64,000 bases of DNA from Variovorax sp. OAS795 (GCF_040546685.1 NZ_JBEPOH010000001.1:1116001-1180000); one strand, 5' to 3'. Counted from the first letter of the stretch, positions 48,253 through 58,238 are shown. Program-made: numbers and translations. Notes: generated by a model from the letters alone, not told the origin.

Positions 48253-48523
48253 GTTCAGGGCGCTCCTGTTCGGGGGCGCGTGCACAGGCCACCGGGTACT
48301 CCCCTCCGCGAATGTCCCCCGCCTTCGGCTCCTCCTTTATTTCGCTGCGGGGAGCACCCGGCGCCCTGTGCCCACTAAGCGCGGCGCTCGTGCTGGCCGA
48401 TCAACCGGTGCTCTGAACAACACTCCCGCTGGCGGGGTGCCTTGCGTAGCGAAATCAAGGAGGAGCCCGAAGGGCGGGGGACATTCGCGGAGAAAGGTAC
48501 CCCGTCGGCGGGAGTGCGCCACC
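48253..48523 (+). repeat. Composite paired-hairpin repeat, copy 1
   Basis: This copy matches the reverse complement of 59094-59350 along nearly its full length (GTTCAGGGCGC at one end, GGGAG-GCGCCAC at the other). It holds two hairpin units. Unit 1A is 48281-48372 (arms with CCGGGTACTCCCC and GGGGAGCACCCGG). Unit 1B is 48422-48513 (arms with ACTCCCGC and GCGGGAGT). The units have opposite orientation, and each has the shared loop core GCGAATGTCCCCC...CTCCTCCTTTATTTCGC (variants). Inner mini-hairpins lie at 48321-48329 (GCC-TTC-GGC) and 48465-48475 (GCCC-GAA-GGGC). A spacer containing CTCGTGCTGG and GATCAAC is shared with copy 2. No transposase is nearby. Confidence 0.9.
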
Positions 48524-48543
48524 AACAGCAGGAACCAGCCGGT

Positions 48544-49890
48544 TCAGACCACCGGCACCCGCACAGAATCCGCAGGATCTACTTGGCGCCGGTACAGCAT
48601 CAGCGTGGCGCAAAGCCCGCAGACCGCGGCGGCCGTCATCCACAGGCCCGGCGCGCCCTTGTCGCCGGTCATCTCGATGAGGCCGGTGGCAATGGCCGGC
48701 GTGAAGCCGCCGAACAGCGCCGTGGCAAGGCTGTAGGCCAGCGAAAAGCCCGCGGTGCGCACGTTGACGGGCATCACCTCGGTGAGCGCCACCACCATCG
48801 CGCCGTTGTAGCTCGCGTAGAGGAACGACAGCCACAGCTCGACCTCGAGCATGCGGCCGAAGCTCGGCGCGGCGACCAGCCACTTGAGCGACGGATAGGC
48901 GGTGAAGATGGTCAGCACGGTGAAGAGGATCAGCAGCGGCTTGCGGCCGATGCGGTCGGACAGCGCGCCCATCACCGGCAGCCAGATGAAGTTGGACACC
49001 GCCACGCACAGCGTGACGACCAGCGCGTCGGTGGTGCTCAGGTGCAGCACCGACTTGCCGAAGGTGGGCGTGTAGACCGTGATCAGGTAGAACGACACGG
49101 TGGTCATCGACACCAGCATCATTCCCGCCGCCACCAGGCCCCAGTTGGCCACCATCGACTGGAAGATCTCGCGCGCGTCGGGCCGGTGCTTGCGTGCCAT
49201 GAACTCCGCGGTCTCCTGCAGCGAACGGCGGATGATGAACAGCACCGGCACGATCAGGCAGCCGACGAAGAACGGAATGCGCCAGTAGAAGTCGCCGATT
49301 TCCTGCGAGGTGAAGGTCACGTTGAGCCAGTAGCCGAGCGCCGCCGCCACGATGATCGCCACCTGCTGGCTGGCCGATTGCCAGCTCACGTAGAAGCCCT
49401 TGCGCCCGGGCGTGGCCATTTCCGACAGGTAGACGGACACGCCGCCCAGTTCCACGCCCGCCGAAAAGCCTTGCAGCAGCCGCCCGATCAGCACCAGCAG
49501 CGGTGCCGCGAAGCCGATGGTGGCGTAGGCCGGCACGCAGGCGATGAGCAGCGTGCCCAGCGCCATCAGCGCGAGCGTGACGATCAGGCCCTTGCGGCGG
49601 CCCACGCGATCGACGTACGCGCCCAGGAAGATCGCGCCCAGCGGCCGCATCAGGAAGCCCGCGCCGAAGGTCATGAAGGTCAGCATCAGCGACGCGAATT
49701 CGTCGCCCGCGGGGAAGAAGGCCTTGGAGATCTGCGTGGCGTAGAAGCCGAACAGGAAGAAGTCGAACATCTCCATGAAATTGCCGCCCGTCACGCGCAG
49801 CACGGTGGCAAGTTTGGAGGAGGTGGCGGTGTTCGAAGCAGCGGCGCGGGCGGCCGCGCCCTGTTGCGCGTCGGAGTGCGCAGGATTCAT
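48544..49890 (-). CDS. MHS-family MFS transporter (citrate/tricarballylate-proton symporter-like)
   Basis: A 448-residue, 12-span major facilitator. The opening [28 protein letters not shown], the loop signature [12 protein letters not shown] and [42 protein letters not shown] closely resemble CitA/TcuC-type proton symporters for citrate or tricarballylate in the metabolite:H+ symporter family. Substrate specificity is inferred only. ATG 49890 is preferred over the 11-residue longer frame. Its 3' end lies about 20 bases from the composite repeat, and it is not in an obvious operon. Confidence 0.92.
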   Translation of the reverse strand: MNPAHSDAQQGAAARAAASNTATSSKLATVLRVTGGNFMEMFDFFLFGFYATQISKAFFPAGDEFASLMLTFMTFGAGFLMRPLGAIFLGAYVDRVGRRKGLIVTLALMALGTLLIACVPAYATIGFAAPLLVLIGRLLQGFSAGVELGGVSVYLSEMATPGRKGFYVSWQSASQQVAIIVAAALGYWLNVTFTSQEIGDFYWRIPFFVGCLIVPVLFIIRRSLQETAEFMARKHRPDAREIFQSMVANWGLVAAGMMLVSMTTVSFYLITVYTPTFGKSVLHLSTTDALVVTLCVAVSNFIWLPVMGALSDRIGRKPLLILFTVLTIFTAYPSLKWLVAAPSFGRMLEVELWLSFLYASYNGAMVVALTEVMPVNVRTAGFSLAYSLATALFGGFTPAIATGLIEMTGDKGAPGLWMTAAAVCGLCATLMLYRRQVDPADSVRVPVV

Positions 49891-49995
49891 CTCGTTGTCC
49901 CCTTGGGCGATGTAATGCACCAAGGGTAGGCCGGGGTTCCCGACCGCTGGCTGACGGCGGGAGTCAGGTAGCTGTCACTGCGGGGCTGCGCCCGT

Positions 49996-50688
49996 TCAGC
50001 TCTTGTACTTGACCGAGCAGCCGTAGGGGCGCGTGGAGGCCGCCGAGATCGGCTTGCCGCCGAAGGCTTCGCCCAGCGCCTGGTTCACGTAGTTGGTGGC
50101 GCTCTTGATGTCGTCGGGCCGAGCCGAGGCGATGCTGTCGATGCCGCCCGCGTACACCAGCATGCCCTTGGGGTCGATGATGAAGATGTGCGGCGTGGTG
50201 CGCGCGCCGTAGGCTTGGCCGATCACGCCGTCCTCGTCCATCAGCACCGCGGTGGGCGATGCCTTCTGCGACTTCATCCAGGCGTCGAGCGCGGCCGGCT
50301 GCAGGTAGTCGCTGGCGGCGCGCTCGGTCGAATTGACCGACAGCCACACCACGCCCTGCGCCGTGGCGGCCTTCTGCGTGGCGGGCATGTTGCCGCTGTT
50401 GTAGTGCTTGCGCACGAAGGGGCAGCCCGGGTTGGTCCATTCGAGCACCACGAACTTGCCGGCGAAATCGGACAGCTTGTGCTTGGCGCCGCTGGTGTCC
50501 ACGGCGACGAAATCGGGCGCCTGCTGGCCCACGGCGGGCGCGGCGAAGGCATGGTTGCCCATGAGGAAGGTGGCGCCCAGCGCGACGGCGGCGGCCACCA
50601 CGGCGCGGCGCGAGGCGCGGCTGAGCGCGGCGCGGGCCTGGCGCGCGGCGCGCAGGGAACGCGAGTCGGACATTGGCGTAAGGGACAT
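49996..50688 (-). CDS. Exported redoxin (AhpC/TSA-like thioredoxin-fold protein)
   Basis: A 230-residue protein with an N-terminal basic region and hydrophobic segment (VVAAAVALGATFLMGNHAFA), then a thioredoxin-like redoxin domain: GQQAPDFVAVDTSGAKHKLSDFAGKFVVLEWTNPGCPFVRKHY. A single cysteine (GCPFVRKH) replaces the CxxC pair, as in peroxiredoxin-like proteins, and a second cysteine is near the C-terminus (RPYGCSVKY), so the two could form a resolving pair. TPHIFIIDPKG is the cis-Pro loop. The start is ATG 50688 or 50673. The gene lies 92 bases downstream of a DsbD-like electron carrier on the same strand, a likely reductant. Confidence 0.85.
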   Translation of the reverse strand: MSLTPMSDSRSLRAARQARAALSRASRRAVVAAAVALGATFLMGNHAFAAPAVGQQAPDFVAVDTSGAKHKLSDFAGKFVVLEWTNPGCPFVRKHYNSGNMPATQKAATAQGVVWLSVNSTERAASDYLQPAALDAWMKSQKASPTAVLMDEDGVIGQAYGARTTPHIFIIDPKGMLVYAGGIDSIASARPDDIKSATNYVNQALGEAFGGKPISAASTRPYGCSVKYKS

Positions 50689-50780
50689 GGCCAGCTGGAA
50701 CTCCAAAAGAAAAACGAACAACGGCGACAGCTTAGAGCGCTTTGCTCATGTGCATGTGACAACCCATGACATGGCGGGGG

Positions 50781-53010
50781 TCAAAGCGCGGCCAGCGCCG
50801 CGCGCACTTCGTCCTTGCCCAGGATTTCAGTCAGCACCACCGGTGGCTTGCCGGGCGCCTGCAGCACGTAGAGCGGCACGCCGCTGCGGCCGAGCGAGGT
50901 CAGCGCTGCAGTGATGGCGGGATCGCGGCGGGTCCAGTCGGCCCGCAGCATCGCGACCTTCTTGCTGTCGAAGTCGGCCAGCACCTGGGCATCGGCGAGC
51001 GTGGCCTTCTTGTTGTACTGGCAGGTCACGCACCAGGCGGCCGTGAAGTCGATGAACACCGGCTGCCCCGCGCCCGTGAGTTCGGCCACGCGGTCGGCCG
51101 ACCACGGCTGCCAGCGCTGGCCGGCGTTGGAAGCCATCCTGGCGGGCTCCACCGGCTGCAGCACGTTGCGCCCGATGGCAGCCGTGAGCACCGCGGTGAA
51201 GGCGACCAGCACGGTGGCGATGACCAGCCGCGTGCGGCCGCGCAGCGTCAGCGCCCAGACAATGGCCGCCAGGCACACCAGCAGCGCGAGCAGCGTGCCC
51301 GCGCCGTCGATACCGCTTTGCTGGCCCAGCACCCACACCAGCCAGGCCACGGTGGCGAACATCGGGAACGCGAGCAGCCGGCGCAGCGTGCCCATCCACG
51401 GGCCGGGCTTGGGCAGCAGCCGCGCCACGGCCGGAATGAAGCCCGCGACCAGGTAGGGCAGCGCCAGGCCGAGGCCCAGCGCCGCGAACAGCAGCAGGGC
51501 CTGCGCGGCCGGCAGCCCGATCGCAAAGCCGAGCGAGGCGCCCATGAAGGGCGCGGTGCAGGGCGAAGCGATCACCACCGCCAGCACGCCCGAGAGGAAG
51601 TCGTTCGCGATCGGGTGCCTGGCCTGCGCCGAGCACAGCGACGTGGGCGCCGCGCGGCCGAACTCGAACACGCCCACCAGGTTGAGGCCCATCAGGGTGA
51701 ACAGCGCCGCCAGCGCCGCCACCACGGCCGGCGACTGCAGCTGGAAACCCCAGCCGAGCTGGGCGCCGGCCGCGCGCAGCGCCAGCATGGCGCCGCCGAG
51801 CGCCAGGAACGACAGCATCACGCCCGCGGTGTAGGCCAGCCCCGCGGTGCGGTGCGCGCTGCGGTTGCCGGCCTGCCGCGCAAAGCCCAGCACCTTGATG
51901 GCGAGGATCGGGAACACGCAGGGCATGAGGTTCAGCAGCAGGCCGCCGAACAGGGCGCCGAGCAAGGCGACGATGAAGGTGCCGGCGGGCTGGGGCGGCA
52001 GCGCCGTGGACGCGCCCCGATGCGGCAGCGTTCGCCGCGTTCGCGGCATTGGCAGCCAGTGCCGCCTGCAGCGCCGGCGAGACTTCGGTGCGCGGCGCGG
52101 CGGCCGCCGGCCAGGTGCCGCCGACCGGCGCCTCGGTGCGCCAGGCCATCGGCTGGCCCGGCTGGCGGTCAGGCTCGGCCAGCGCCACGACAAGTGGCAG
52201 GCTCGTCGGGCTGGCGCTGCGCTGGTCGGCCAGCGGCAGCGTGGCGGTCCAGGTGCCGCCCTGCCAGCGCTGTGTCCAGTCCTTGCCCGACTCCGCCGCG
52301 GTGCGTATCAGCTCGGGCGTCTCGGGGAAGAAGCCGAGCGTCTTGCCCTGGGCGGCGGCGGGCAGGCCTTCGAGGCGCACTTGCAGATTGTTGCCATTGA
52401 CTTCGACCGCGCCCGGCTTGGCGAGCGGCTGCGGCTGTGCCGCCTGGGCCGCGTCGAAATCGGCCTTGTGCAGCGCCGTGGAGCCCTGCAGCGGCAGCGC
52501 AAGGCTGAACTCGCCCTCTTCGGGGATGCATTCCTTGCGGCACACCAGCCACGTCGCCTTGAGCCGGATGTCCATCGACGAAGCTCCCGCGCCCAGCGCC
52601 AGCGGCGGCTTGAAGCTGCTCGACACCTCCAGCGGCACCGGCAGCAGCACCGTGCCCTCGTAGCCGTAGTTGGCAAGGGTGCCGACAGGAATCTTCTTCG
52701 GTACGGGCCATGCGATGTCCCCGGCCGCCACGCCCGGCGGCAACGTCCAGTTCAGTTCCGTGGGCAGGCCGGAGTCGCCGGCGTTCTTCCAGTAGGTGTG
52801 CCACTCGGGCTGGTGGGTGATCTGCAGCCCGATCCAGACCGGTGCGCCCGGGGTCACGCCCTCGGGCGCGTGCGCGAGCAGTTCGGCGCGCACGTGCGGG
52901 GTGGTGACGACGGCGCTGGGCCTGGAGGACAGTTGGGCCGCGGCCGGCATGCAGGCTGCGGCGGTTGCTACAACAAAGGTAGCGAGTTGAAGAATGCGGG
53001 AGAAGATCAT
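50781..53010 (-). pseudogene. dsbD: DsbD/ScsB-type thiol:disulfide interchange protein, frameshifted
   Basis: The gene is split over two frames. The 5' part (53010 to about 52020) encodes a signal peptide (MIFSRILQLATFVVATAAA) and a DsbC/ScsB-like N-terminal domain with VCRKEC. The 3' part (about 52020 to 50781) encodes the membrane domain with the two redox cysteines (LMPCVFPILAIK, ASPCTAPFMGASLG) and a C-terminal thioredoxin domain with WCVTC. DsbD moves electrons from cytoplasmic thioredoxin to periplasmic thiol proteins. Removing one base from the C-run at 52015-52018 restores a continuous reading (ASGASTALPPQPAG). The gene is otherwise fully conserved, so the shift may be very recent or a sequencing error. 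A total of about 743 residues would result. Confidence 0.88.
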
Positions 53011-53061
53011 GCCGATGGGTCGGAGCGGGCGGGCGGTGCGAAGTTCCGGGCGTTCAGGGGC

Positions 53062-53811
53062 TCAAGCGACCCAGCCCAGCACCACGCGGCGGCTGTTGGC
53101 GCTCTTTTTCTCGATTTTGGTGACCATCACCGCGCCGATCTCGGCCGTGTTTGCAACATGCGTGCCGCCGCAGGGCTGGAAGTCGATCTGCGCACCGCCC
53201 TCGGCGCCGATGCGGATGGTGCGCACCGTGCCCGTGCCGCGCGGCGGCTGCACGCTCATGCTCTTCACCAGCGCGGGGTTGGCGTCGAGTTCCTCGTCGG
53301 TGATGGCGCCCACGGTCAGCGGATGCGCGGCTTCCACCAGCCGCGCGAGCCCGGCCGTGAGCGCTTCCTTGTCGAGCGGCTCGGTCATGTGGAAGTCGAT
53401 GCGGGCGTAGTCGGGCGTGATCGAACAGCCGTTGACCGGCACCGGCACGAGGTGGCACAGCAGGTGGCTCGCGGTATGAAAGCGCATCAGGCGGTGGCGC
53501 CGCTCCCAATCCAGGCGCGCCGTCACGCCGTCGCCGGGCTTCAGTGCGGCCAGCAGCGCGTCCTGCCCGGCGGCCGGCACGTGAATGAATTCGCCGGTGG
53601 GCTGGCCTTCGTCATCCTTCGCCTTGCGGGTGTCGGCAATGGCGATTTCGCGGCCGTCGGCCAGTGCCAGCACGCCGGCATCCCCGGCCTGGCCGCCGCC
53701 CAGCGGATAGAACACGGTGCGGTCCAGCACCACGCCCGTCTCGTCGATGCGCAGGATGCTGGCTTCGCAGGTGCGCAGGTAGGCGTCGGCGCGGAACAGG
53801 TCGTCGGTCAT
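53062..53811 (-). CDS. AlaX-type alanyl-tRNA editing protein
   Basis: A 249-residue free-standing editing enzyme that hydrolyses mischarged seryl- or glycyl-tRNA-Ala. It contains YPLGGGQAGDAG (glycine-rich loop) and the zinc site formed by HTASH (His112, His116) and CGGTH (Cys214, His218). It corresponds to the editing domain of AlaRS without the synthetase part. All four zinc ligands are present. The start is at MTDDLFRADAYL (53811); the longer frame is not needed. It lies 51 bases upstream of dsbD on the same strand and could share a transcript. Confidence 0.93.
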   Translation of the reverse strand: MTDDLFRADAYLRTCEASILRIDETGVVLDRTVFYPLGGGQAGDAGVLALADGREIAIADTRKAKDDEGQPTGEFIHVPAAGQDALLAALKPGDGVTARLDWERRHRLMRFHTASHLLCHLVPVPVNGCSITPDYARIDFHMTEPLDKEALTAGLARLVEAAHPLTVGAITDEELDANPALVKSMSVQPPRGTGTVRTIRIGAEGGAQIDFQPCGGTHVANTAEIGAVMVTKIEKKSANSRRVVLGWVA

Positions 53812-53945
53812 GCGGCCGATGGTAGCGGCGATGCGCCCATGGGGTGCGCCCACGCCAGAAAGCGCCCACGGCCGACAGCCCATCCCGGCGCCGGCCGCAT
53901 GATTTGGCTCGAGCGGCGCGTGCCGCGACACACCAAGGAGAGCGA

Positions 53946-55301
53946 ATGAAGGTCCGAAGCATCGCCGTGTCTTCCCTGGTCTTCCCCGTGGCCGCGGTGC
54001 TGGCGCTGGCCGGCTGCGGTGAAGCCGCCAAGCTCGCGCCCGAGGCCACCGTGGGGCCGCAGCCGCGCCTGGCCGAGCCGAACAAGACCCTGGTCCCCAC
54101 CGTCAACGTCGCCACCGCGGTGGGCTGGTCCGACACTGCCGGGCCCAAGGCCGCCAACGGCCTGCGGGTGAACGCGCTGGCGCGCGGGCTGGACCATCCG
54201 CGCTGGGTCTACACCCTGCCCAATGGCGACGTCCTGGTGGCCGAAAGCAACAAGCCGCCCAAGCCCGAGGGCAGCGACGACGGCGGCAGCGGCCCCGTGG
54301 CCAAGGTCCGCAAATGGGTCATGGAGAAGGTCATGAGCCGCGCCGGGGCGGGCGTGCCGAGCCCCAACCGCATCACGCTGCTGCGCGACGCCGACGGCGA
54401 CGGCGCGGCCGAGCTGCGCCAGGTGTTCCTGTCGAACCTGAGCTCGCCCTTCGGCATGGCGCTGGTCGGCAACGAGCTGTTCATCGCCAACGCGGACGCG
54501 CTCGTGAAGGTGCCCTACACCGAGGGGCAGACCTCGGCCAGCGCCGCCCCCACGGTGGTCACGCCGTTACCCGCGGGCATCAACCACCACTGGACCAAGA
54601 ACGTGATCGCCAGCGCCGACGGCACCAAGCTCTATGTCACGGTCGGCTCCAACAGCAACATCGGCGAGAACGGTCTCGCCGCCGAGGAAGGCCGCGCCGC
54701 CATCTGGGAGGTGGACGTCAAGAGCGGCGAGAAGCGCCTGTTCGCGAGCGGTCTTCGCAATCCCAACGGGCTGGCCTGGGAGCCCGAGACCAAGGCGCTG
54801 TGGACCGTGGTGAACGAGCGCGACGAAATCGGCAGCGACCTGGTGCCCGACTACCTGACCTCGGTGAAGGACGGTGCCTTCTATGGCTGGCCCTGGAGCT
54901 ACTACGGCAACCACGTCGATGCGCGCGTCACGCCGCAGCAACCTGAGATGGTGGCCAAGGCCGTGGTGCCGGACTACGCACTGGGATCGCATGTCGCGCC
55001 GCTGGGGCTCGCCTTTTCCCAAGCGCGCGGCATGCCGGCCGAGTTTGCGAGCGGCGCCTTCATCGGCGAACACGGCTCCTGGAACCGCAAGCCCAAGTCG
55101 GGCTACAAGGTGGTGTTCGTGCCCTTCATCGGCGGCAAGCCGAGCGGGCCGCCGGTCGATGTGCTGACCGGCTTTCTCACCGCCGACGAAAAGGCGCAGG
55201 GCCGTCCGGTCGGTGTCGCGCTCGACAAGAACGGCGCGCTGCTGGTGGCCGACGACGTCGGCAACGTGGTCTGGCGCGTGTCGCGCGCAAGGCCGCAGTA
55301 G
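53946..55301 (+). CDS. Sorbosone-dehydrogenase-like (PQQ-type propeller) lipoprotein
   Basis: A 451-residue lipoprotein with signal [24 protein letters not shown] (lipobox Cys24). The beta-propeller shows [75 protein letters not shown] and [10 protein letters not shown]. These match the L-sorbosone/soluble glucose dehydrogenase family that uses PQQ. Most such proteins oxidise sugars or aldehydes in the periplasm; the substrate is unknown. AAGGAG precedes ATG. It is divergent from the AlaX gene (134 bases). Confidence 0.92.
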   Translation: MKVRSIAVSSLVFPVAAVLALAGCGEAAKLAPEATVGPQPRLAEPNKTLVPTVNVATAVGWSDTAGPKAANGLRVNALARGLDHPRWVYTLPNGDVLVAESNKPPKPEGSDDGGSGPVAKVRKWVMEKVMSRAGAGVPSPNRITLLRDADGDGAAELRQVFLSNLSSPFGMALVGNELFIANADALVKVPYTEGQTSASAAPTVVTPLPAGINHHWTKNVIASADGTKLYVTVGSNSNIGENGLAAEEGRAAIWEVDVKSGEKRLFASGLRNPNGLAWEPETKALWTVVNERDEIGSDLVPDYLTSVKDGAFYGWPWSYYGNHVDARVTPQQPEMVAKAVVPDYALGSHVAPLGLAFSQARGMPAEFASGAFIGEHGSWNRKPKSGYKVVFVPFIGGKPSGPPVDVLTGFLTADEKAQGRPVGVALDKNGALLVADDVGNVVWRVSRARPQ

Positions 55302-55357
55302 GCGCCTGGCCAGCCGCCAGCGTTGCGGCCATCTTCGGGCCATGCGGCCGATGGTGC

Positions 55358-56368
55358 TCAGAACCCCGCGAGCACCACCTTGCCTTGCGCGGTGCCGCTC
55401 TCGATCAGCGCGTGCGCCTTCCGGAGGTTGGCCGCGTTGATGGTCCCGAAGCTCGCGTTCGCGGTCGTGCGGATGCGCCTCGCGTCGACCAGCGCCGCCA
55501 CCTCGGCCAGCAGCGCGCCCTGCTCGGCGATGTCCGGCGTCTCGAAGCGCGAGCGCGCGAACATCATTTCCCAATGCAGCGAGATGCACTTGGTCTTGAG
55601 CGGCATTGCGTCGAGCGAGGGCAGGTCGTCGATCACCGCGAGCTGGCCCTGGGGCTTGAGGCTTTCGATGATCTGGGCGTAGTGCTGGCCGGTCTGCGTG
55701 AGGCTGGCGACCATGTCGACCTCGCCGATGCCGGCGGCTTTCAGTTCGGCTGCGAGCGGCTTCGAATGGTCGATGACCGCGTGCGCGCCGAGCGCCAGGC
55801 ACCAGGCCCGCGTCTCGGCCCGCGAGGCCGTGGCGACCACGCGAAGCTGCGTGAGCTGGCGCGCAAGCTGGATCAATATCGATCCCACGCCGCCCGCGCC
55901 GCCGGTGACCAGCAGCGTCTGTCCGGCGCCGCCGTTCTTCGCCACCTTGAGGCGGTCGAACAGCAGCTCGTAGGCGGTGATGGTGGTGAGCGGCAGCGCG
56001 GCGGCCTGCGCATCGTCCAGGCTCCTGGGCGCCAGCGCCACGATGCGCTCGTCGACCGCATGCAGTTCGGCGTTGGCGCCGGGCCGGACGATCGAGCCGG
56101 CGTAGTAGACGCGGTCGCCAGTCTTGAAGTTCTGCACCGCGCTCCCGACCGCCTCGACCGTGCCCGCGGCATCCCAGCCCAGTACCTTGGCTTGGCCGGC
56201 CTCGGGCGCCATGTTCCTGCGCACCTTGGTGTCGACCGGGTTGACCGAAATCGCCTTCACGCGCACCAGCAGGTCGCGCGGGCCGGGCACGGGCGCGGGC
56301 AGTTCGATGTCCTGCAGCGACGCCGGGTTGTCGATCGGAAGGGCTTGGTAGTAGCCGATGGCTTTCAT
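55358..56368 (-). CDS. Zinc-type/quinone oxidoreductase family protein (MDR)
   Basis: A 336-residue medium-chain dehydrogenase/reductase. It shows a GroES-like N-terminal domain (VSVNPVDTKVRR, VLGWDAAGTVEAVG) and a Rossmann domain with the NADPH loop VTGGAGGVGSILIQLARQ. The structural zinc cysteines are absent, so it is a quinone-oxidoreductase-like enzyme without metal. It reduces quinones or enones with NADPH. GAAAGG precedes the ATG. It is divergent from the LysR gene at 56456 (87 bases apart), which probably regulates it. Confidence 0.93.
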   Translation of the reverse strand: MKAIGYYQALPIDNPASLQDIELPAPVPGPRDLLVRVKAISVNPVDTKVRRNMAPEAGQAKVLGWDAAGTVEAVGSAVQNFKTGDRVYYAGSIVRPGANAELHAVDERIVALAPRSLDDAQAAALPLTTITAYELLFDRLKVAKNGGAGQTLLVTGGAGGVGSILIQLARQLTQLRVVATASRAETRAWCLALGAHAVIDHSKPLAAELKAAGIGEVDMVASLTQTGQHYAQIIESLKPQGQLAVIDDLPSLDAMPLKTKCISLHWEMMFARSRFETPDIAEQGALLAEVAALVDARRIRTTANASFGTINAANLRKAHALIESGTAQGKVVLAGF

Positions 56369-56455
56369 GTCGGAGGACCTTTCTTGAATGGATACCTGCA
56401 CTGTAGGATGGCAAGCAAGAGTTGATAAGCCGGCCGAAAATGCCAACACTTTCAA

Positions 56456-57364
56456 ATGAAGATTGAAAATCTCTCCGACCTTCAGGTGCTGGTACAGACT
56501 GCGCGCGGCGGCACGCTCACGGCGGCGGCCCGTGCGCTGGGCATGACGCCGGCTGCGGCGAGCGCCACGCTCAAGCGGCTGGAAACGCAGCTCGGCGCGC
56601 GCCTGTTCGAACGCTCGACCCGCGCCATGCGATTGACCTCGCAAGGCCAGACCCTGCTCGACTACGCGGTGCGCGCCTTCGAACTCCTGGACGAAGGCGA
56701 ATCGCTGGTCACGGCCGATCGCGGCGAACTGGTCGGCACCCTGCGCGTGGCCGCCCCGTCGGACCTCACGCGCAGCACGCTGCTGCCGTGGTTCGATGAA
56801 TTCCTTGCGCTGCACCCCGGCGTGCAGCTGTCGCTCTCGGTCGGCGACCGGCTGCTCGACGTGACCCGCGACGAGGTCGACGTGGCGCTGCGCTACGGCG
56901 CGCTCGCCGATTCGCGCCTGGTGGCGCGACCCTTTGCGGTGACCAGCCCGCTGCTCACCGCATCGCCCGGCTACCTGCGCCGCCACGCCGCGCCCAGGAC
57001 GCCGCAAGACCTCGTCCACCACAACTGCCTCACCTTCGACCGCGGCGGGCGCCGCCACCGCACCTGGCGCTTCGGGCAGCACGGCCAATGGACCGAAGTG
57101 CGCGTGAAGGGCGACCGCAGCGTGGACGATGCCTCGCTCGCGCGCGAGTGGGCCGTGGCGGGCTACGGCATCACGTTGAAGTCGGCGCTCGATGTGCGCA
57201 GCGACATCCATAGCGGCCGACTGGTGCACCTGCTGCCCGAGTGGGACACCGAGCCGTACCCGCTGCATGCACTGCTGCCGAGCGGGCGCTTCGTGCCGGC
57301 GCGCGTGCGTGCGCTGGTGGACTTCCTGGCGCTCAAGTTCGAGGCGCTGGCAGCCAGCGCCTAG
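56456..57364 (+). CDS. LysR-family regulator (likely of the adjacent oxidoreductase)
   Basis: A 302-residue LysR protein. The HTH is LQVLVQTARGGTLTAAARALGMTPAAASATLKRLETQLGARLFERSTRAMRLT. The effector domain contains VAAPSDLTRSTLLPWFDEFLALHPGVQLSL, typical of the AaeR/DsdC-like subgroup. The start lies 87 bases from the divergent oxidoreductase. A TTTCA-N9-TGAAA dyad overlaps its start codon (about 56450-56468) and could allow autoregulation. The stop overlaps the SDR stop by four bases in tail-to-tail fashion. Confidence 0.93.
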   Translation: MKIENLSDLQVLVQTARGGTLTAAARALGMTPAAASATLKRLETQLGARLFERSTRAMRLTSQGQTLLDYAVRAFELLDEGESLVTADRGELVGTLRVAAPSDLTRSTLLPWFDEFLALHPGVQLSLSVGDRLLDVTRDEVDVALRYGALADSRLVARPFAVTSPLLTASPGYLRRHAAPRTPQDLVHHNCLTFDRGGRRHRTWRFGQHGQWTEVRVKGDRSVDDASLAREWAVAGYGITLKSALDVRSDIHSGRLVHLLPEWDTEPYPLHALLPSGRFVPARVRALVDFLALKFEALAASA

Positions 57365-58158
57365 ATCATCGGCGTGACAGCGCCGTCCATCGCGACGATC
57401 GCACCGGTGATGTAGCTCGCCTTGGGCGACGCCAGGAACACGACCGCATTGGCAATCTCTTCCGGCGCGGCGATGCGACCGAGCGGCAGGCGGGCCTTCG
57501 CACGCTGCAGCGCCTCGTCGCTGCCGATGCCTTGCAGCTTCGCATCGGCCTTCAAGCCTTCCTGCAGCCGCTCGGTCAGCGTGAGCCCGGGGTTCACCGC
57601 GTTCACGCGCACGCCCTTGGCCGCGTAGGCCGCGGCCATGCCGGCGCTCACCAGCATCAGCGCCGCGTTGGCCGCGCCGCCGGCCATGTGCACCGGGCTC
57701 GCGACCTTGCCGCCCTGGCCGATCACGTTGACGATGGCACCGCTTCCGCGCTGGCCCATGCGCTTCACGACCGGATCGATCATGTGGATGTAGGTGAAGT
57801 ACTTGGCGTCCATTGCGTCGTGCCAGGCGGCTGCGTCCAGCTCGTCGGGCGGGGTGCGGCGCGCGGCGCCGGCAGAATTGACCAGCACGTCGACCGGGCC
57901 GAAGGCCTGCTCGGCCGCATCGAGCGCGGCCAGGGCTCCTGCCGGGTCCTTGAGGTCGGCGGCATGCACCGAAACCTTTGCTTCGGCCTCGGCAAACGCC
58001 TCGACCAGCGTCTTGCGGCCCTGCGCCAGGTTCTGCAGGTCGCGCGACACCAGGCTCACGCGCGCGCCCTCGCGCAGGAAGCCCAGCGCGCAGGCCAGGC
58101 CGATGCCCTTGCTGCCGCCGGTGATGAGAACGTGGCGGTCCTGGAGTTGCAGATCCAT
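57361..58158 (-). CDS. Atypical short-chain dehydrogenase/reductase
   Basis: A 265-residue SDR. The NAD(P) loop is GGSKGIGLA (about 14-22), followed by DVLVNSAGA and a C-terminal SYITGAIVAMDGA. The catalytic region reads VIGQGGKVASPVHMAGGAANAA. The Tyr of the YxxxK pair is replaced by His157 and the Lys by Gly161, and the usual Ser is also missing. A subgroup with YIAGxxGNAALM motifs lacks the Lys, but loss of Tyr as well is unusual, so classical activity is doubtful. It is divergent from the creatininase-family gene (80 bases) and tail-to-tail with the LysR gene. Confidence 0.88.
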   Translation of the reverse strand: MDLQLQDRHVLITGGSKGIGLACALGFLREGARVSLVSRDLQNLAQGRKTLVEAFAEAEAKVSVHAADLKDPAGALAALDAAEQAFGPVDVLVNSAGAARRTPPDELDAAAWHDAMDAKYFTYIHMIDPVVKRMGQRGSGAIVNVIGQGGKVASPVHMAGGAANAALMLVSAGMAAAYAAKGVRVNAVNPGLTLTERLQEGLKADAKLQGIGSDEALQRAKARLPLGRIAAPEEIANAVVFLASPKASYITGAIVAMDGAVTPMI

Positions 58159-58238
58159 GTGGGTGTCCTTGTGGAGTCGGAGGGAAGCGCGCGTGGCGCG
58201 GGGTCGCGTGGATTGAATCACCGCTCTAAGATCGGCGA

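Noticed and set aside
48281..48513. CRISPR array interpretation of the repeat region
   Set aside because: The repeated units are inverted, about 90 bases, only two per locus, and the spacer is conserved between copies; no cas genes are present.
50781..52193. A separate gene for the second half of dsbD
   Set aside because: The extra N-terminal part is an out-of-frame translation of the first domain; no start codon with a ribosome site lies near the true membrane domain, so one frameshifted gene explains it better.
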